Positions 8,280 through 16,055 of a DNA stretch of 32,143 bases are shown here, piece by piece. The notes beneath the pieces are model-generated. The model was not told the DNA's origin, searched no databases, and was given only the letters and a program-made list of their open reading frames with translations. Positions within the stretch are counted from its first letter, which is position 1. The number at the start of each line of letters is the position of its first letter. A program made the translations under genes and the position numbers. The stretch is from G963674505 sp964575975 (GTDB lineage Bacteria > Desulfobacterota > Desulfobacteria > Desulfobacterales > SKZT01), in the NCBI GenBank assembly GCA_964575975.1, contig CAZNTU010000043.1, forward strand, positions 1-32,143. Reading direction: 5' to 3'.

Positions 8280-9275
8280 TTACGATTCTCCGGCTTCTTC
8301 GCCCGATTCCAAATTGAAGGCCTGAAGCTTGTGCCTCAAAGTCCTAGGGCTGATTTTCAAAATGTCGGCGGCCTTTGCCCGGTCGTCGCCCGCGCGAGCA
8401 AGCGCTTCCCTGATGGCCTTTTCTTCCGCGGCTCTTCGAATGTCGGCCAAGGACGTCGGGTTCGGTGTCTCCTCGAAGTGCGCCAAAAAATCGGGCGGAA
8501 GATTTTCCGCGCGAAGCAAGGGTTCCGAGCAAATGATGAAAATTCGTTCGATCAGGTTTTTCAGTTCCCTCACGTTTCCTGGCCAGTTGTAGCGGAGAAA
8601 CAGATCGATCGCTTCCGAATGGATGTCGGGTTTCGGCTTCTTGTAGGTCATCTCGAACTGGTTCATGAAATGTTCCACCATTTTGGGGATTACCTTTTTT
8701 CGTTCTCTCAGGGGAGGAAGACTGATGGGGATAACTTGCAGCCGGTAAAACAAATCCTCCCGGAACAGATTTTGGGATATCATCTGTTTGAGGTCCCTGT
8801 TGGTGGCGGAAACAATGCGGACATCCACCTCTATGGTTTCGTTACCCCCTATGCGCATGAATCGGAAATCTTCCAGGATGCGCAGGAAATCCACTTGGTT
8901 TTCCGGCTTAAGCTCCGAGATTTCGTCCAGGAAGAGGGTGCCTTTGTGCGCGAGTTCGAAGCAACCTTTCTTTTGATCTATGGCGCCGGTGAATGCGCCC
9001 TTTTCGTGCCCGAAAAGCTTGTCCTCGAACATCAGGCCGGACAGCACGCCGCAATTTACTGGAACGAATGGATTTTCGGCCCTCGGGCTTTGCAGGTGGA
9101 TTATTTTGGCAAGCATTTCCTTGCCCGTCCCGCTTTCGCCCTCGATCAGCACGTTGACGTCGTACTTGGCCACTTGATGAACGACCTCCATGACGGACGT
9201 CATCGCTTCGCTGGAGAAGACGAACTCGTCCATGAATTTCTGGTCCTGATTGTTTGTCGGATATCGTAGCTTCAT
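8280..9275 (-). CDS. Sigma-54-dependent enhancer-binding protein lacking an N-terminal sensory domain
   Basis: A 331-residue NtrC-family activator made only of an AAA+ domain and a Fis-type helix-turn-helix. Walker A is GESGTGKE (46-53), the sigma-54-contacting loop is an intact GAFTGA (93-98), and Walker B is GTLFLDE (about 112-118). R-finger-region and PGNVRELKN motifs follow, and the C-terminus DRAKAADILKISPRTLRHKL is the DNA-binding helix-turn-helix. The start ATG 9275 has AGAGG 4-5 bases upstream. The open frame reaches 9431 but that extension does not look like protein. With only about 15 residues before the AAA+ core, control must come from abundance or from a partner. It is divergent from a sigma-54 promoter at 9509-9524, its likely target. 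Confidence 0.92.
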   Translation of the reverse strand: MKLRYPTNNQDQKFMDEFVFSSEAMTSVMEVVHQVAKYDVNVLIEGESGTGKEMLAKIIHLQSPRAENPFVPVNCGVLSGLMFEDKLFGHEKGAFTGAIDQKKGCFELAHKGTLFLDEISELKPENQVDFLRILEDFRFMRIGGNETIEVDVRIVSATNRDLKQMISQNLFREDLFYRLQVIPISLPPLRERKKVIPKMVEHFMNQFEMTYKKPKPDIHSEAIDLFLRYNWPGNVRELKNLIERIFIICSEPLLRAENLPPDFLAHFEETPNPTSLADIRRAAEEKAIREALARAGDDRAKAADILKISPRTLRHKLQAFNLESGEEAGES

Positions 9276-9381
9276 GTTCCTCTTAAAAATCGAGTTAATG
9301 CCGCGCCAACGTTTCGGGCAAACTCTGATAACATACAACCCAACGGATTTCAACTTGTTGCGGCAAGATTTTTCAAATGAA

Positions 9382-9397
9382 CGGCAAACTTTTGCCG
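9382..9397. promoter_or_regulatory. Inverted repeat, candidate enhancer site for the sigma-54 activator
   Basis: CGGCAAA (9382-9388) and TTTGCCG (9391-9397) form a perfect 7-base inverted repeat with a 2-base spacer, about 113 bases upstream of the -24 element at 9510. That is a usual distance for an activator site. A further CGGCAA half-site is at 9361-9366. The 305-base gap 9276-9580 otherwise holds only the promoter described next. Confidence 0.4.
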
Positions 9398-9508
9398 CTT
9401 TTCCCTCAAAAACGATTTCGCCGCGATCCAAGCGTAAAATTTTGAAAATATCGGAATTGCAGGCGGGTATGGCGCGAGGTGTTTTCGCTCCGCCCCTTTT
9501 CCGAGCGT

Positions 9509-9524
9509 CGGCATAGAATTTGCT
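9509..9524 (+). promoter_or_regulatory. Sigma-54 (-24/-12) promoter of the CBS-CBS-permease operon
   Basis: CGGCATAGAATTTGCT matches the sigma-54 consensus TGGCACRNNNNTTGCW at every defined position except the first T and the sixth base. GG at 9510-9511 and GC at 9522-9523 have the obligatory 10-base spacing. Transcription would begin near 9535, leaving a leader of about 46 bases to ATG 9581. An enhancer-binding-protein gene is divergent from it. Confidence 0.75.
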
Positions 9525-9580
9525 TTTTTATAGGATTCTAATTTTTGGAGGAACTGAGCTACGAAAACCAAGGAAAAGAG

Positions 9581-10090
9581 ATGCCGTTGGAAAAATTGGT
9601 GAAGGACATAATGCGACCATTAAGCGACTATCCATCGATCTGGGAACACGACAGAGTCGAGTCGGCGCTAAGACTCATGGGCGGCGCGATAAAGGAAAAA
9701 AAGCCGCCTCATTTGATTGTCGTGGGAAATGGCGGTTCCGAAAAGAAAGTGATCAAAGGGTTCGTCACTCCGCCGGAAATCGTGTTCGGGATGGCCGACC
9801 ATTTTTTGAAAGGTGCCAGGAGCATCCGCCCTATTTTTTGGGAAGGACAGCTGAAAAGCGAATGCACGGAGGCTTTTCGAAAATACGTGAAAGAAATCAT
9901 GGCACCGATCAAAACCTGCATCAACGGAACGGAAAAGCTCATGGAAGCTATTTTTCTGCTCAACAAATACCAACTCGGTTTTCTTCCCGTGGTGCGATGC
10001 GAAGAGGTGACCGGCATCGTTCATTTGGACGATATACTAAAGGTGATCGTGGGAATGGCCGATATGATCGAAACTCCCCATAGGGAATGA
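9581..10090 (+). CDS. Tandem CBS-domain (CBS-pair) protein, copy 1
   Basis: A 169-residue protein made of one CBS pair: first motif from LVKDIMRPLSDYPSIWEHD, second from YVKEIMAPIKTCINGT to HLDDILKVIVGMADMI. CBS pairs (Bateman modules) bind adenosine nucleotides and control partner proteins. It is a paralogue of the next gene; both begin with LVKD(I/L)M-x-PLS-x-Y. ATG 9581 has AAGGA about 7 bases upstream. A TTG at 9545 is in frame but would place the start only about 10 bases after the predicted transcription start. Position between a sigma-54 promoter and an anion transporter suggests it senses energy charge or a nucleotide for this system, which is inference. Confidence 0.85.
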   Translation: MPLEKLVKDIMRPLSDYPSIWEHDRVESALRLMGGAIKEKKPPHLIVVGNGGSEKKVIKGFVTPPEIVFGMADHFLKGARSIRPIFWEGQLKSECTEAFRKYVKEIMAPIKTCINGTEKLMEAIFLLNKYQLGFLPVVRCEEVTGIVHLDDILKVIVGMADMIETPHRE

Positions 10091-10117
10091 ATCGGCAGCC
10101 GACTCAACCGAAGCAAC

Positions 10118-10139
10118 GGTTCCGGCGAACGCCGGGACC
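10118..10139 (+). other. Intercistronic hairpin between the two CBS genes
   Basis: GGTTCCGGC and GCCGGGACC pair over 9 bases (one G-U) around GAAC. A run of seven T is 16 bases further on, so this is more likely an RNA processing or stabilising element, or a weak attenuator, than a classic terminator. Confidence 0.4.
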
Positions 10140-10197
10140 AAGGAAATAACGACCATTTTTTTAATTCGGTTATAAACAGTAATACAGGAGGTTAAAA

Positions 10198-10749
10198 TTG
10201 GAATCTAAATTGGTTAAAGACTTGATGGTGCCGCTTTCGGGGTATGCGACGGTTTCGGAGGACGCCACGCTAACCGAGGCCGTGGCCGCTCTTAAACAAG
10301 CGCAAAAATCGGCGGACGACAAGTATCCTCATCGGGCGATCCTGATATTCGACAAAAACGGAAAAATCGTCGGGAAGGTTACCTTGACTTGCGTTCTAAG
10401 GGGCTTGGAGCCCAAATACGACGAGATGCTTCCGAACAAAGGATCGTACCACCTGGGATTGTCGCTTCAATTCCAGAAAACGATGCTGGAGCAGCTGAGG
10501 CTCTGGGATGCCCCGCTGGATCGCATTTGCCAGAAAGCCTCGGACAGAAAAGTGAAGGACTTCATGATCACTCCCACCGAGGGCGAATTCATTTCGCAAA
10601 ACGCCTCTTTGAACGAGGCGATCCATCAACTGGTCATGGGCAACCACCAGTCGCTTTTGGTCACCGAGGGCAAGAACATCGTTGGAATCCTCAAGTTGAC
10701 CGACGTTTTCGAGGAAGTCTCGGAGCTGATCGCGGCCTGTAGTTTGTAG
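10198..10749 (+). CDS. Tandem CBS-domain (CBS-pair) protein, copy 2
   Basis: A 183-residue CBS-pair protein beginning LVKDLMVPLSGYATVSEDATLTEAV, with the second CBS starting at KVKDFMITPTEGEFISQNASLNEAI and ending GILKLTDVFEEV. It starts at TTG 10198 behind AGGAGG with 7 bases spacing; no ATG nearby is in frame with the conserved start. It probably arose by duplication from copy 1 but the two are now clearly divergent, so a heterodimer or separate ligands are possible. No promoter is visible in the 107-base gap before it, and the permease gene follows after 65 bases, so the three plus-strand genes appear to be one operon. Confidence 0.88.
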   Translation: MESKLVKDLMVPLSGYATVSEDATLTEAVAALKQAQKSADDKYPHRAILIFDKNGKIVGKVTLTCVLRGLEPKYDEMLPNKGSYHLGLSLQFQKTMLEQLRLWDAPLDRICQKASDRKVKDFMITPTEGEFISQNASLNEAIHQLVMGNHQSLLVTEGKNIVGILKLTDVFEEVSELIAACSL

Positions 10750-10814
10750 ATTCTTTATGAAAATCTTATTCGATACGCGTTCGAATGATTTGATATCAAT
10801 GGAGGAAAAATCAA

Positions 10815-12305
10815 ATGTCTAGTGACGTAGCGGTAGTAGCCGGACAAAACAGTTTCGATTGGAAAAAGTATCTTTTTCTCGGGATAGGCGTGGCTTTGTT
10901 CCTGATCGTCTATTATTCCCCGCTTTGGCCGGACGCGGTCGATCCGAACGGAAAGCACTTCGTCTTGACCAAGGAGGGCAAGGGCGCTCTCGCGGTGTTC
11001 CTGCTGGCCGGCACGTGGTGGGTTTTCGAGGTCGTTCCCATCGGCGTAACCAGCCTCGCGATCGGCGTGTTGCAGGTCCTGTTCTTGATTCGCCCGGCCG
11101 ACCAAGCCTTCAAGGATTTCATGGATCCTTCGGTTCTTTTCATTTTCGGTTCCATCGTTATCGGCCTTGTTTTCACGAAAACCGGTCTCACCCGCCGCCT
11201 CGCCTATAAAATGCTGATGATCGTCGGCGAAAAAACCAGCATGATCTATTTGGGATGCTTCGTGGTAACTTCGGCCCTGACCCATATCATGGCGCATACG
11301 GCGGTGGCCGCGACCATTTATCCTCTCCTGGTCGCCATTTACTCGTTGTACGGCGAGGGCGACAAGCAGACCAAATTCGGCAAGGGCCTTTTTATGGGCA
11401 TGGCGTACGTCGCGGGCGCGGGAAGTATCATCACCTTGTTGGGAGCGGCCCGCGGGGCAGTGGCGGTCGGCTTTTACAGAGATATCATGGGAAAGGATGT
11501 CGGCTTTTTCGAATTGACATATTACATGTTCCCGATCGGGTGGCTCATGACTTTCGTTCTCTGGGGTTTCTTCATGGTGGTTCTCAAGCCCGAAAAGGAT
11601 ACAATTCCCGGTTTGAAGGAAAGAGCGAAAAGGCTCAACGCCGAACTCGGAGGCATCACCAGAAAGGAGCTGATCGCAGCCGTGATCGTCGGGTCCGTCA
11701 TTCTGGTTCTGGGGGCCACCGCAGTAATGACCTCCTTCGTCCCCGGTTTCAAGCCTCCTCACAAGACGGCCGTCCTTCTTATTTCGACAATCCTGTTCTT
11801 TATTACGGGAATACTCACCATAGACGACCTGGAGCAGATCCCTTGGAATATCATCCTGCTCTTCGCGGGCGCCATGAGCATCGGGTTCTGCCTCTGGCAG
11901 ACAGGCGCCGCAGAGTGGCTGGCCATCAACTGGCTGACCATGTTCCGTACGGCCCATTGGCTCGTGTTCGTTCTCGGCATCGCATTCTTCGTATTGATCA
12001 TGACCAACTTCATCATGAACGTGGCGGCGATCGCCATTTCTCTTCCCGTCGCGCTGGTTATCGCTCCTTATCTCAACGTCGCTGGAGAGGTCATTCTTTT
12101 CTCCGCCCTGACCACCGCAGGCATGCCTTTCCTCCTTCTCGTGGGAGCGGCACCCAACGCCATCGCTTACGATTCCAAACAATTTACCCCGGGAGAATTT
12201 TTCATGTACGGAGTTCCCGCCAGCATCATTTTGATGGTTGTTATCGCATTTGCCGTTTATATTCTTTGGCCGCTGATGGGTATGCCGACTTTCCTGGGTT
12301 CCTAA
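10815..12305 (+). CDS. DASS/SLC13-family anion (dicarboxylate or sulfate) : sodium symporter
   Basis: A 496-residue inner-membrane protein with roughly 11-13 hydrophobic helices in two repeats, the layout of the divalent anion:Na+ symporter family. The first repeat has MAHTAVAATIYPL in the hairpin region where many family members have an SNT motif, and the second has TNFIMNVAAIAISLPV, so ligand-contact residues differ from the typical SNT pair. A hydrophilic loop at about 258-285 separates the halves. Substrate cannot be named; dicarboxylates or sulfate are the usual ones. GGAGG precedes the ATG by 10 bases. It is the last gene of the sigma-54 operon and is followed by a strong hairpin terminator. 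Confidence 0.88.
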   Translation: MSSDVAVVAGQNSFDWKKYLFLGIGVALFLIVYYSPLWPDAVDPNGKHFVLTKEGKGALAVFLLAGTWWVFEVVPIGVTSLAIGVLQVLFLIRPADQAFKDFMDPSVLFIFGSIVIGLVFTKTGLTRRLAYKMLMIVGEKTSMIYLGCFVVTSALTHIMAHTAVAATIYPLLVAIYSLYGEGDKQTKFGKGLFMGMAYVAGAGSIITLLGAARGAVAVGFYRDIMGKDVGFFELTYYMFPIGWLMTFVLWGFFMVVLKPEKDTIPGLKERAKRLNAELGGITRKELIAAVIVGSVILVLGATAVMTSFVPGFKPPHKTAVLLISTILFFITGILTIDDLEQIPWNIILLFAGAMSIGFCLWQTGAAEWLAINWLTMFRTAHWLVFVLGIAFFVLIMTNFIMNVAAIAISLPVALVIAPYLNVAGEVILFSALTTAGMPFLLLVGAAPNAIAYDSKQFTPGEFFMYGVPASIILMVVIAFAVYILWPLMGMPTFLGS

Positions 12306-12351
12306 TCTGTCCCGACGCATTTCGATTTGGAAAGAACGGACAATTTTCTCA

Positions 12352-12389
12352 AACGAGGCCTTGGCTCGTTCCAAGGCCTCGTTCATTTT
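12352..12389 (+). terminator. Strong hairpin terminator after the DASS permease gene
   Basis: A perfect 13-base stem (AACGAGGCCTTGG with its complement, 12352-12364 and 12371-12383) closes a 6-base loop and is followed by CATTTTC. It separates the convergent permease and REC genes. Confidence 0.8.
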
Positions 12390-12402
12390 CGGCATTGCGC
12401 TA

Positions 12403-12834
12403 TTAAGTCCGCCGCGATGTAATTTCCTTAATTCTCGCCTCGATGATTTTTTCCTCGTGACGTCGTTTTTTTGTCGCGGCCTCGTCCACCTTTTTAATCA
12501 ACACATCCATCTCGCAAGGTTTCATGAGGTAATCGAACGCGCCCAATTTCATTCCTTCCAGTCCGGTCTCGACCGTGGCATGGCCCGTAAGCATGATCAC
12601 CTCCACGAGCGGATGTTCGCTTTTTATCCGCCTGAGCGTTTCGATTCCGTCCATCTCGGGCATTTTCACATCCAGGATGACAACCTCGATAGTGCTGTTT
12701 TCATTTAGTTTTTTCAGAGCTTCGGCGCCGCCGAAAGCGTTGAAAATTTCAAGATCGCGCTTGACCAGCCTTTTGGTCATGGTTTCCACGAAGCCGACCT
12801 CGTCGTCCACCAATAATACCGTCGCTAACGTCAT
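12403..12834 (-). CDS. REC-only response regulator
   Basis: A 143-residue single receiver domain with acidic pair Asp10-Asp11 in LLVDDE, phospho-acceptor Asp55 in VILDVKMPEMDG, the Thr of MLTGHA and Lys105 in LMKPCE. A charged C-terminal helix of about 25 residues follows but no output domain. Such proteins act in phosphorelays or by binding a partner. The start ATG 12834 is 7 bases after GGAGGT; an in-frame ATG six bases earlier is too close to that site. It has its own perfect sigma-54 promoter, faces the DASS operon, and may relay phosphate from the PAS hybrid kinase at 3462-5570 (inference). Confidence 0.92.
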   Translation of the reverse strand: MTLATVLLVDDEVGFVETMTKRLVKRDLEIFNAFGGAEALKKLNENSTIEVVILDVKMPEMDGIETLRRIKSEHPLVEVIMLTGHATVETGLEGMKLGAFDYLMKPCEMDVLIKKVDEAATKKRRHEEKIIEARIKEITSRRT

Positions 12835-12919
12835 TGTCATACCTCCGAAATTCATTTCGAAACACACTCTCGGGCAAATTTTTTTTTGCCCAGTTTCTCG
12901 AAATAGTTAATAGAAAAAG

Positions 12920-12935
12920 AGCAAGTGCCGTGCCA
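12920..12935 (-). promoter_or_regulatory. Perfect-consensus sigma-54 promoter of the REC-only gene
   Basis: Minus strand TGGCACGGCACTTGCT matches TGGCACRNNNNTTGCW at every defined position. The -24 GG is at 12934-12933 and the -12 GC at 12922-12921. Predicted start of transcription is near 12908, about 75 bases before ATG 12834. The 334-base gap 12835-13168 contains no gene that I can support, only this promoter and two short inverted repeats (12997-13011 imperfect, 13121-13131 perfect). Confidence 0.85.
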
Positions 12936-13120
12936 GATTCCCGAAAATTTATTTTTACAGCAACTCCTTGAATTTCCAGCTTTTTGATCGATTCCGCCCG
13001 TAAATTGCGGGACAAGGCGCCAATAGAAAATGTCAGTTTTTTTAACACCCTGTAAAATCCCTGCGATCGTCAAGCACATTTTTGTCCCCGATGCCTTGTG
13101 AACAATCAAAGCTTTTTACG

Positions 13121-13131
13121 TTAACCGTTAA
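13121..13131. promoter_or_regulatory. TTAACCGTTAA palindrome upstream of the REC gene
   Basis: TTAAC-C-GTTAA is a perfect 11-base inverted repeat about 190 bases upstream of the -24 element at 12934. Its core TAACCGTTA also occurs in the palindrome at the cooS promoter (24880-24892). It may be an activator or repressor site; chance cannot be excluded. Confidence 0.3.
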
Positions 13132-13168
13132 AGGCCGGTCAAGTCAATCGGAATTTGGATCCACGAGT

Positions 13169-14050
13169 TTATTGGGCAAAGGTAATAAAGGAATCCGGAT
13201 GTTTGAGATTGAATTCAGTGGCGTTCTGTCGGTATTCGGGGTCGAAGCCCTCCGATCGTATCGATTGGATAAGCCGTCCGAATTCCGCGGTTTCCTTGAC
13301 TCTCGTGGAGTAGGCCTCGCGTTTGTTCAACGGATAGTCCGAAACGATTCGCGCCCCCATCAACGTCCCGGGCGCATTGTCCGTTTCATGGGTATAGTAC
13401 TGGGACAGGACCAGGATTCTTGTTCCCAGGAAAACGGCCTCCTCCAAATCGTGCGTGACGAAAAAGATCGTCATTTCGTGCTTTTCCCACAACTCTAGAA
13501 TCAACATCTGCATGGCTTCTCTAGTGCCGGGGTCGAGGGCGCCGAAAGGTTCGTCCATCAAAAGGACCTTGGGCTTCATGATCAGCGCCTGGGCTATGGC
13601 AACCCGTTGTCGCATGCCGCCGGACAGCTCGTGGGGATACTTGTCCGAGTGCCCGTCCAGCCTAACGCTTTTCAAATAGTAAGCGGCTTCCTCCCTGTTC
13701 GCCTTTTTCCGGGAAAAGCTTTTCCAAACAGGTACGGAAAGGCTCTTGCCGATCATGATGTTCTCCAAGATTGTCAGATGGGGAAACAGGGAGTATTTCT
13801 GGTAGACGATTCCCCTGTCGGGACCCGGAAATTTTATGGGCGAACCCCCCATGAGGATTTTTCCGCCCGATGGCCGCTCCTGGCCCAGGATCAGCCGAAG
13901 AAGGGTGGATTTGCCGCAGCCGCTGGGACCCACCACCGTACAGAATTCCCCTTCTCGCACGGCAAGGTCGATATCGTTCAAAACGGCTTTGGGCCCGTAC
14001 CGCTTGGATATGTTTTCCAGCAACAGCAGGTGTTCTTTTTTGTGCGTCAT
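13169..14050 (-). CDS. ABC transporter ATP-binding protein (TauB/SsuB-like, uca-type importer)
   Basis: A 293-residue ABC ATPase of the nitrate/sulfonate/taurine-type importers. Walker A is GPSGCGKST (41-49), then the Q-loop VYQKYSLFPHLT, signature LSGGMRQRV, Walker B VLLMDEPFGALD and the H-loop VTHDLEEAV. A C-terminal extension of about 60 residues follows the core. The open frame extends upstream to 14191, but ATG 14050 matches the family start and GGAAA stands before it; the extension is unconserved low-complexity. It energises uptake with the permease (70 bases upstream) and the binding protein before that. Confidence 0.9.
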   Translation of the reverse strand: MTHKKEHLLLLENISKRYGPKAVLNDIDLAVREGEFCTVVGPSGCGKSTLLRLILGQERPSGGKILMGGSPIKFPGPDRGIVYQKYSLFPHLTILENIMIGKSLSVPVWKSFSRKKANREEAAYYLKSVRLDGHSDKYPHELSGGMRQRVAIAQALIMKPKVLLMDEPFGALDPGTREAMQMLILELWEKHEMTIFFVTHDLEEAVFLGTRILVLSQYYTHETDNAPGTLMGARIVSDYPLNKREAYSTRVKETAEFGRLIQSIRSEGFDPEYRQNATEFNLKHPDSFITFAQ

Positions 14051-14120
14051 TCGGATTTCCGCATTCGGATCTATTTTTAACGTTCGCGGTTTACTGTTCT
14101 CCGCTCGCTTCTTGCTTCGG

Positions 14121-14957
14121 TCATCCCTGCTTCGATTCGTACCAGGGATAGCGCCAGGAAACAAACGTCCTGAGAACGAAATCCATTCCATACGCTATGA
14201 TTGTGATCCATGCCACATATACGATGATGACGTCCATGGACAGATACCTTCTGACAAGAAAAATTCGATACCCGAGGCCGTCCTGTGACGCGATGGCCTC
14301 GGACGCGATCAGAAAGAGCCAGGCCGCGCCCAATGAAAGTCTCACGGTATCGATCAGTCTTGGCACCACCTGCGGCAAAATCACCCGGTAGACTACCCCT
14401 GCCTGGGAAGCCCCTAGAGTAAAGGCCTTGACCACCGTTTCCCTGGGTATGCTTTTTGCCGCGAGGTAGATGTCCCTGGCGATCAGCGGAAAAATTCCAA
14501 GGAAAATCAGCATGACTTTTCCAAGCTCGTCCACGCCGAAGCTGATGAACAGTATAGGCAGGATTGCCAAGGGCGGAATGTTCGAAACAAACGTGACGAA
14601 AGTGAGGGTCAAGCCTCTTATTCCCGGAAGCAGCCCCATGTTCAAGCCGAAGATGAAACCCAGGCAGGCTGCGGCGCCGATTCCGACCAAGAGCCGTTTC
14701 AGGCTGGCAACCGTGTCCTTCCACAAAAGTATGTCGCCGGACCGCTTGTCTGGAGATATCGCCACTTTGTCAATGGCCGCCCCGAGCTTGGAGATCGTGG
14801 GAAGCAGCTTGTCCTGGGGGTTTTCCTTGTGTCTAACGTCCGATGCGACCAAGTATACCGAGATCATCAGAACGAACGGCAACAGCGCGAGGAAAATTTC
14901 GAGACCCCTGGGTGGAGTCGCGTGAATGCCCAGGAATTTCGGATATCGGTCGTTCAC
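14121..14957 (-). CDS. ABC transporter permease (uca-type importer)
   Basis: A 278-residue inner-membrane permease of the BPD_transp_1 family, with one N-terminal helix, a periplasmic stretch (about 38-75) and five further helices. The cytoplasmic EAA-like loop is seen as AFTLGASQAGVVYRVILPQVVPRLI, in parts: AFTLGAS then VILPQVVPRL. The best start is GTG 14957 (VNDRYPKFLG), 9 bases after AAGG and 11 bases after the stop of the binding-protein gene. The same frame is open up to 15923, but that part is antisense-frame noise from the binding-protein gene and should not be read as a 600-residue protein. Confidence 0.87.
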   Translation of the reverse strand: MNDRYPKFLGIHATPPRGLEIFLALLPFVLMISVYLVASDVRHKENPQDKLLPTISKLGAAIDKVAISPDKRSGDILLWKDTVASLKRLLVGIGAAACLGFIFGLNMGLLPGIRGLTLTFVTFVSNIPPLAILPILFISFGVDELGKVMLIFLGIFPLIARDIYLAAKSIPRETVVKAFTLGASQAGVVYRVILPQVVPRLIDTVRLSLGAAWLFLIASEAIASQDGLGYRIFLVRRYLSMDVIIVYVAWITIIAYGMDFVLRTFVSWRYPWYESKQG

Positions 14958-14968
14958 GAGGAAGGGCC

Positions 14969-16018
14969 TTACAGTTTTCCGTCGGCCGCCATTTGCATGA
15001 ACGACGAGTCGAACCTTAGCTTGACGTTGGATTCGTCGCCCATGGCGGAGCCGTCCGGAAAGCGCATCCCGACGAAATCCTTGGATCCCGCGTCCCCGTA
15101 AAGCCCCCGGTCGAAGCAAAAGGTCCTCACGTATTCCATGGTTTCCTTGATTTTGTTTCCGGAGGCGAACGCGGCGGCCTCCGAGGCGTTGTAGAACATT
15201 GCCGTAGTTCGCAGCTGCGCGCGAAACTCCGCTTCGGTCCCGCCTGCGGTCTCGGCCATGTATTCGATGGCCTCCCGGCCCTGTTTGCCTTTGGAAGACA
15301 TGGCGGCCATGGTCTCGTACCATGCTCCCGCGAGGGCTTTTTTCAGGGAATCGGGAGAGTCTGTCCGCACGACGGTCATGTCGATGATTTCTCCGGGGAT
15401 CTTGCTCGAGTCGAATACGAGGGTCGCGCCTTTGACATTGCGACACTGCATCAGGGGCGGGTTCCATGTAACGACGGCGCCGTTCTCGTCGGCGGCGAAG
15501 ATGGCCGCGATATCGGCGTCGGACGTGTTGACCAGGGAGAGGTCCGATTCTTTCATGCCGTTCATGCCCAGCGCTCTCGCCAGAAGGTAATGGGAAACCG
15601 AAAGCTCCACCAGCTTTACTTGGCGTCCTTTCAGATCGGAGACGGCCGAGCCGTTCTTGACGACAATGCCGTCGTTGCCGTTGGAAAAGTCCCCTATTAT
15701 CAATGCGGTGGAATCCACGCCGCCCAGCGCAGGAATGGTAAGCGCGTCCATGTTCGTCATCACGCAGCCGTGATAGGCCCCCCCGGTATATAGGTTGATG
15801 CTCTCGATATAGTCGTTGATCAGATCCAACTGGATTGCGACGCCGTATTTCTTGCCCCATTTTTCCAGAATTCCGGCGTGGCGGGCGTATTCCCACGGCT
15901 CCCACCCTGTGTAGTGGGACCATGCGATTTTATAGGTTTCGGCGGTCGAAGTTCGAGCTAACAGGAGCGAAAACAACGCGAAGACACATCCGACGATCAA
16001 AGCGCTTTTCCTTGACAT
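14969..16018 (-). CDS. ABC transporter substrate-binding protein, urea-carboxylase-region (TIGR03427) type
   Basis: A 349-residue periplasmic binding protein. The signal peptide is clear (MSRK, hydrophobic core, probable cleavage after TSTA at 26). The mature start WSHYTGWEPWEYARHAGI and the segments MTNMDALTIPALGGVDST and GDFSNGNDGIVVKNG are typical of the binding proteins annotated as putative urea transporters in urea-carboxylase regions. Many of those carboxylases are now known to act on guanidine, so guanidine-like or urea-like substrates are both possible. No carboxylase or hydrolase gene is in the window. GGAAGGGGAAAAGCC precedes ATG 16018; an upstream in-frame ATG at 16084 overlaps the predicted promoter and is rejected. 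Confidence 0.87.
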   Translation of the reverse strand: MSRKSALIVGCVFALFSLLLARTSTAETYKIAWSHYTGWEPWEYARHAGILEKWGKKYGVAIQLDLINDYIESINLYTGGAYHGCVMTNMDALTIPALGGVDSTALIIGDFSNGNDGIVVKNGSAVSDLKGRQVKLVELSVSHYLLARALGMNGMKESDLSLVNTSDADIAAIFAADENGAVVTWNPPLMQCRNVKGATLVFDSSKIPGEIIDMTVVRTDSPDSLKKALAGAWYETMAAMSSKGKQGREAIEYMAETAGGTEAEFRAQLRTTAMFYNASEAAAFASGNKIKETMEYVRTFCFDRGLYGDAGSKDFVGMRFPDGSAMGDESNVKLRFDSSFMQMAADGKL

Positions 16019-16055
16019 GGCTTTTCCCCTTCCATTGGTTAAAAGTTTTACGATC

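Noticed and set aside
10755..12395. A 546-codon minus-strand frame over the DASS permease
   Set aside because: The product is full of His, Asp, Gly, Arg and Gln as expected from the complement of a membrane-protein gene. The plus strand has a ribosome-binding site, membrane helices and a terminator.
14958..15923. N-terminal extension that would make the ABC permease 600 residues long
   Set aside because: The extra part overlaps the binding-protein gene in another frame and is Arg/Gly-rich without domains. The permease itself starts at GTG 14957.
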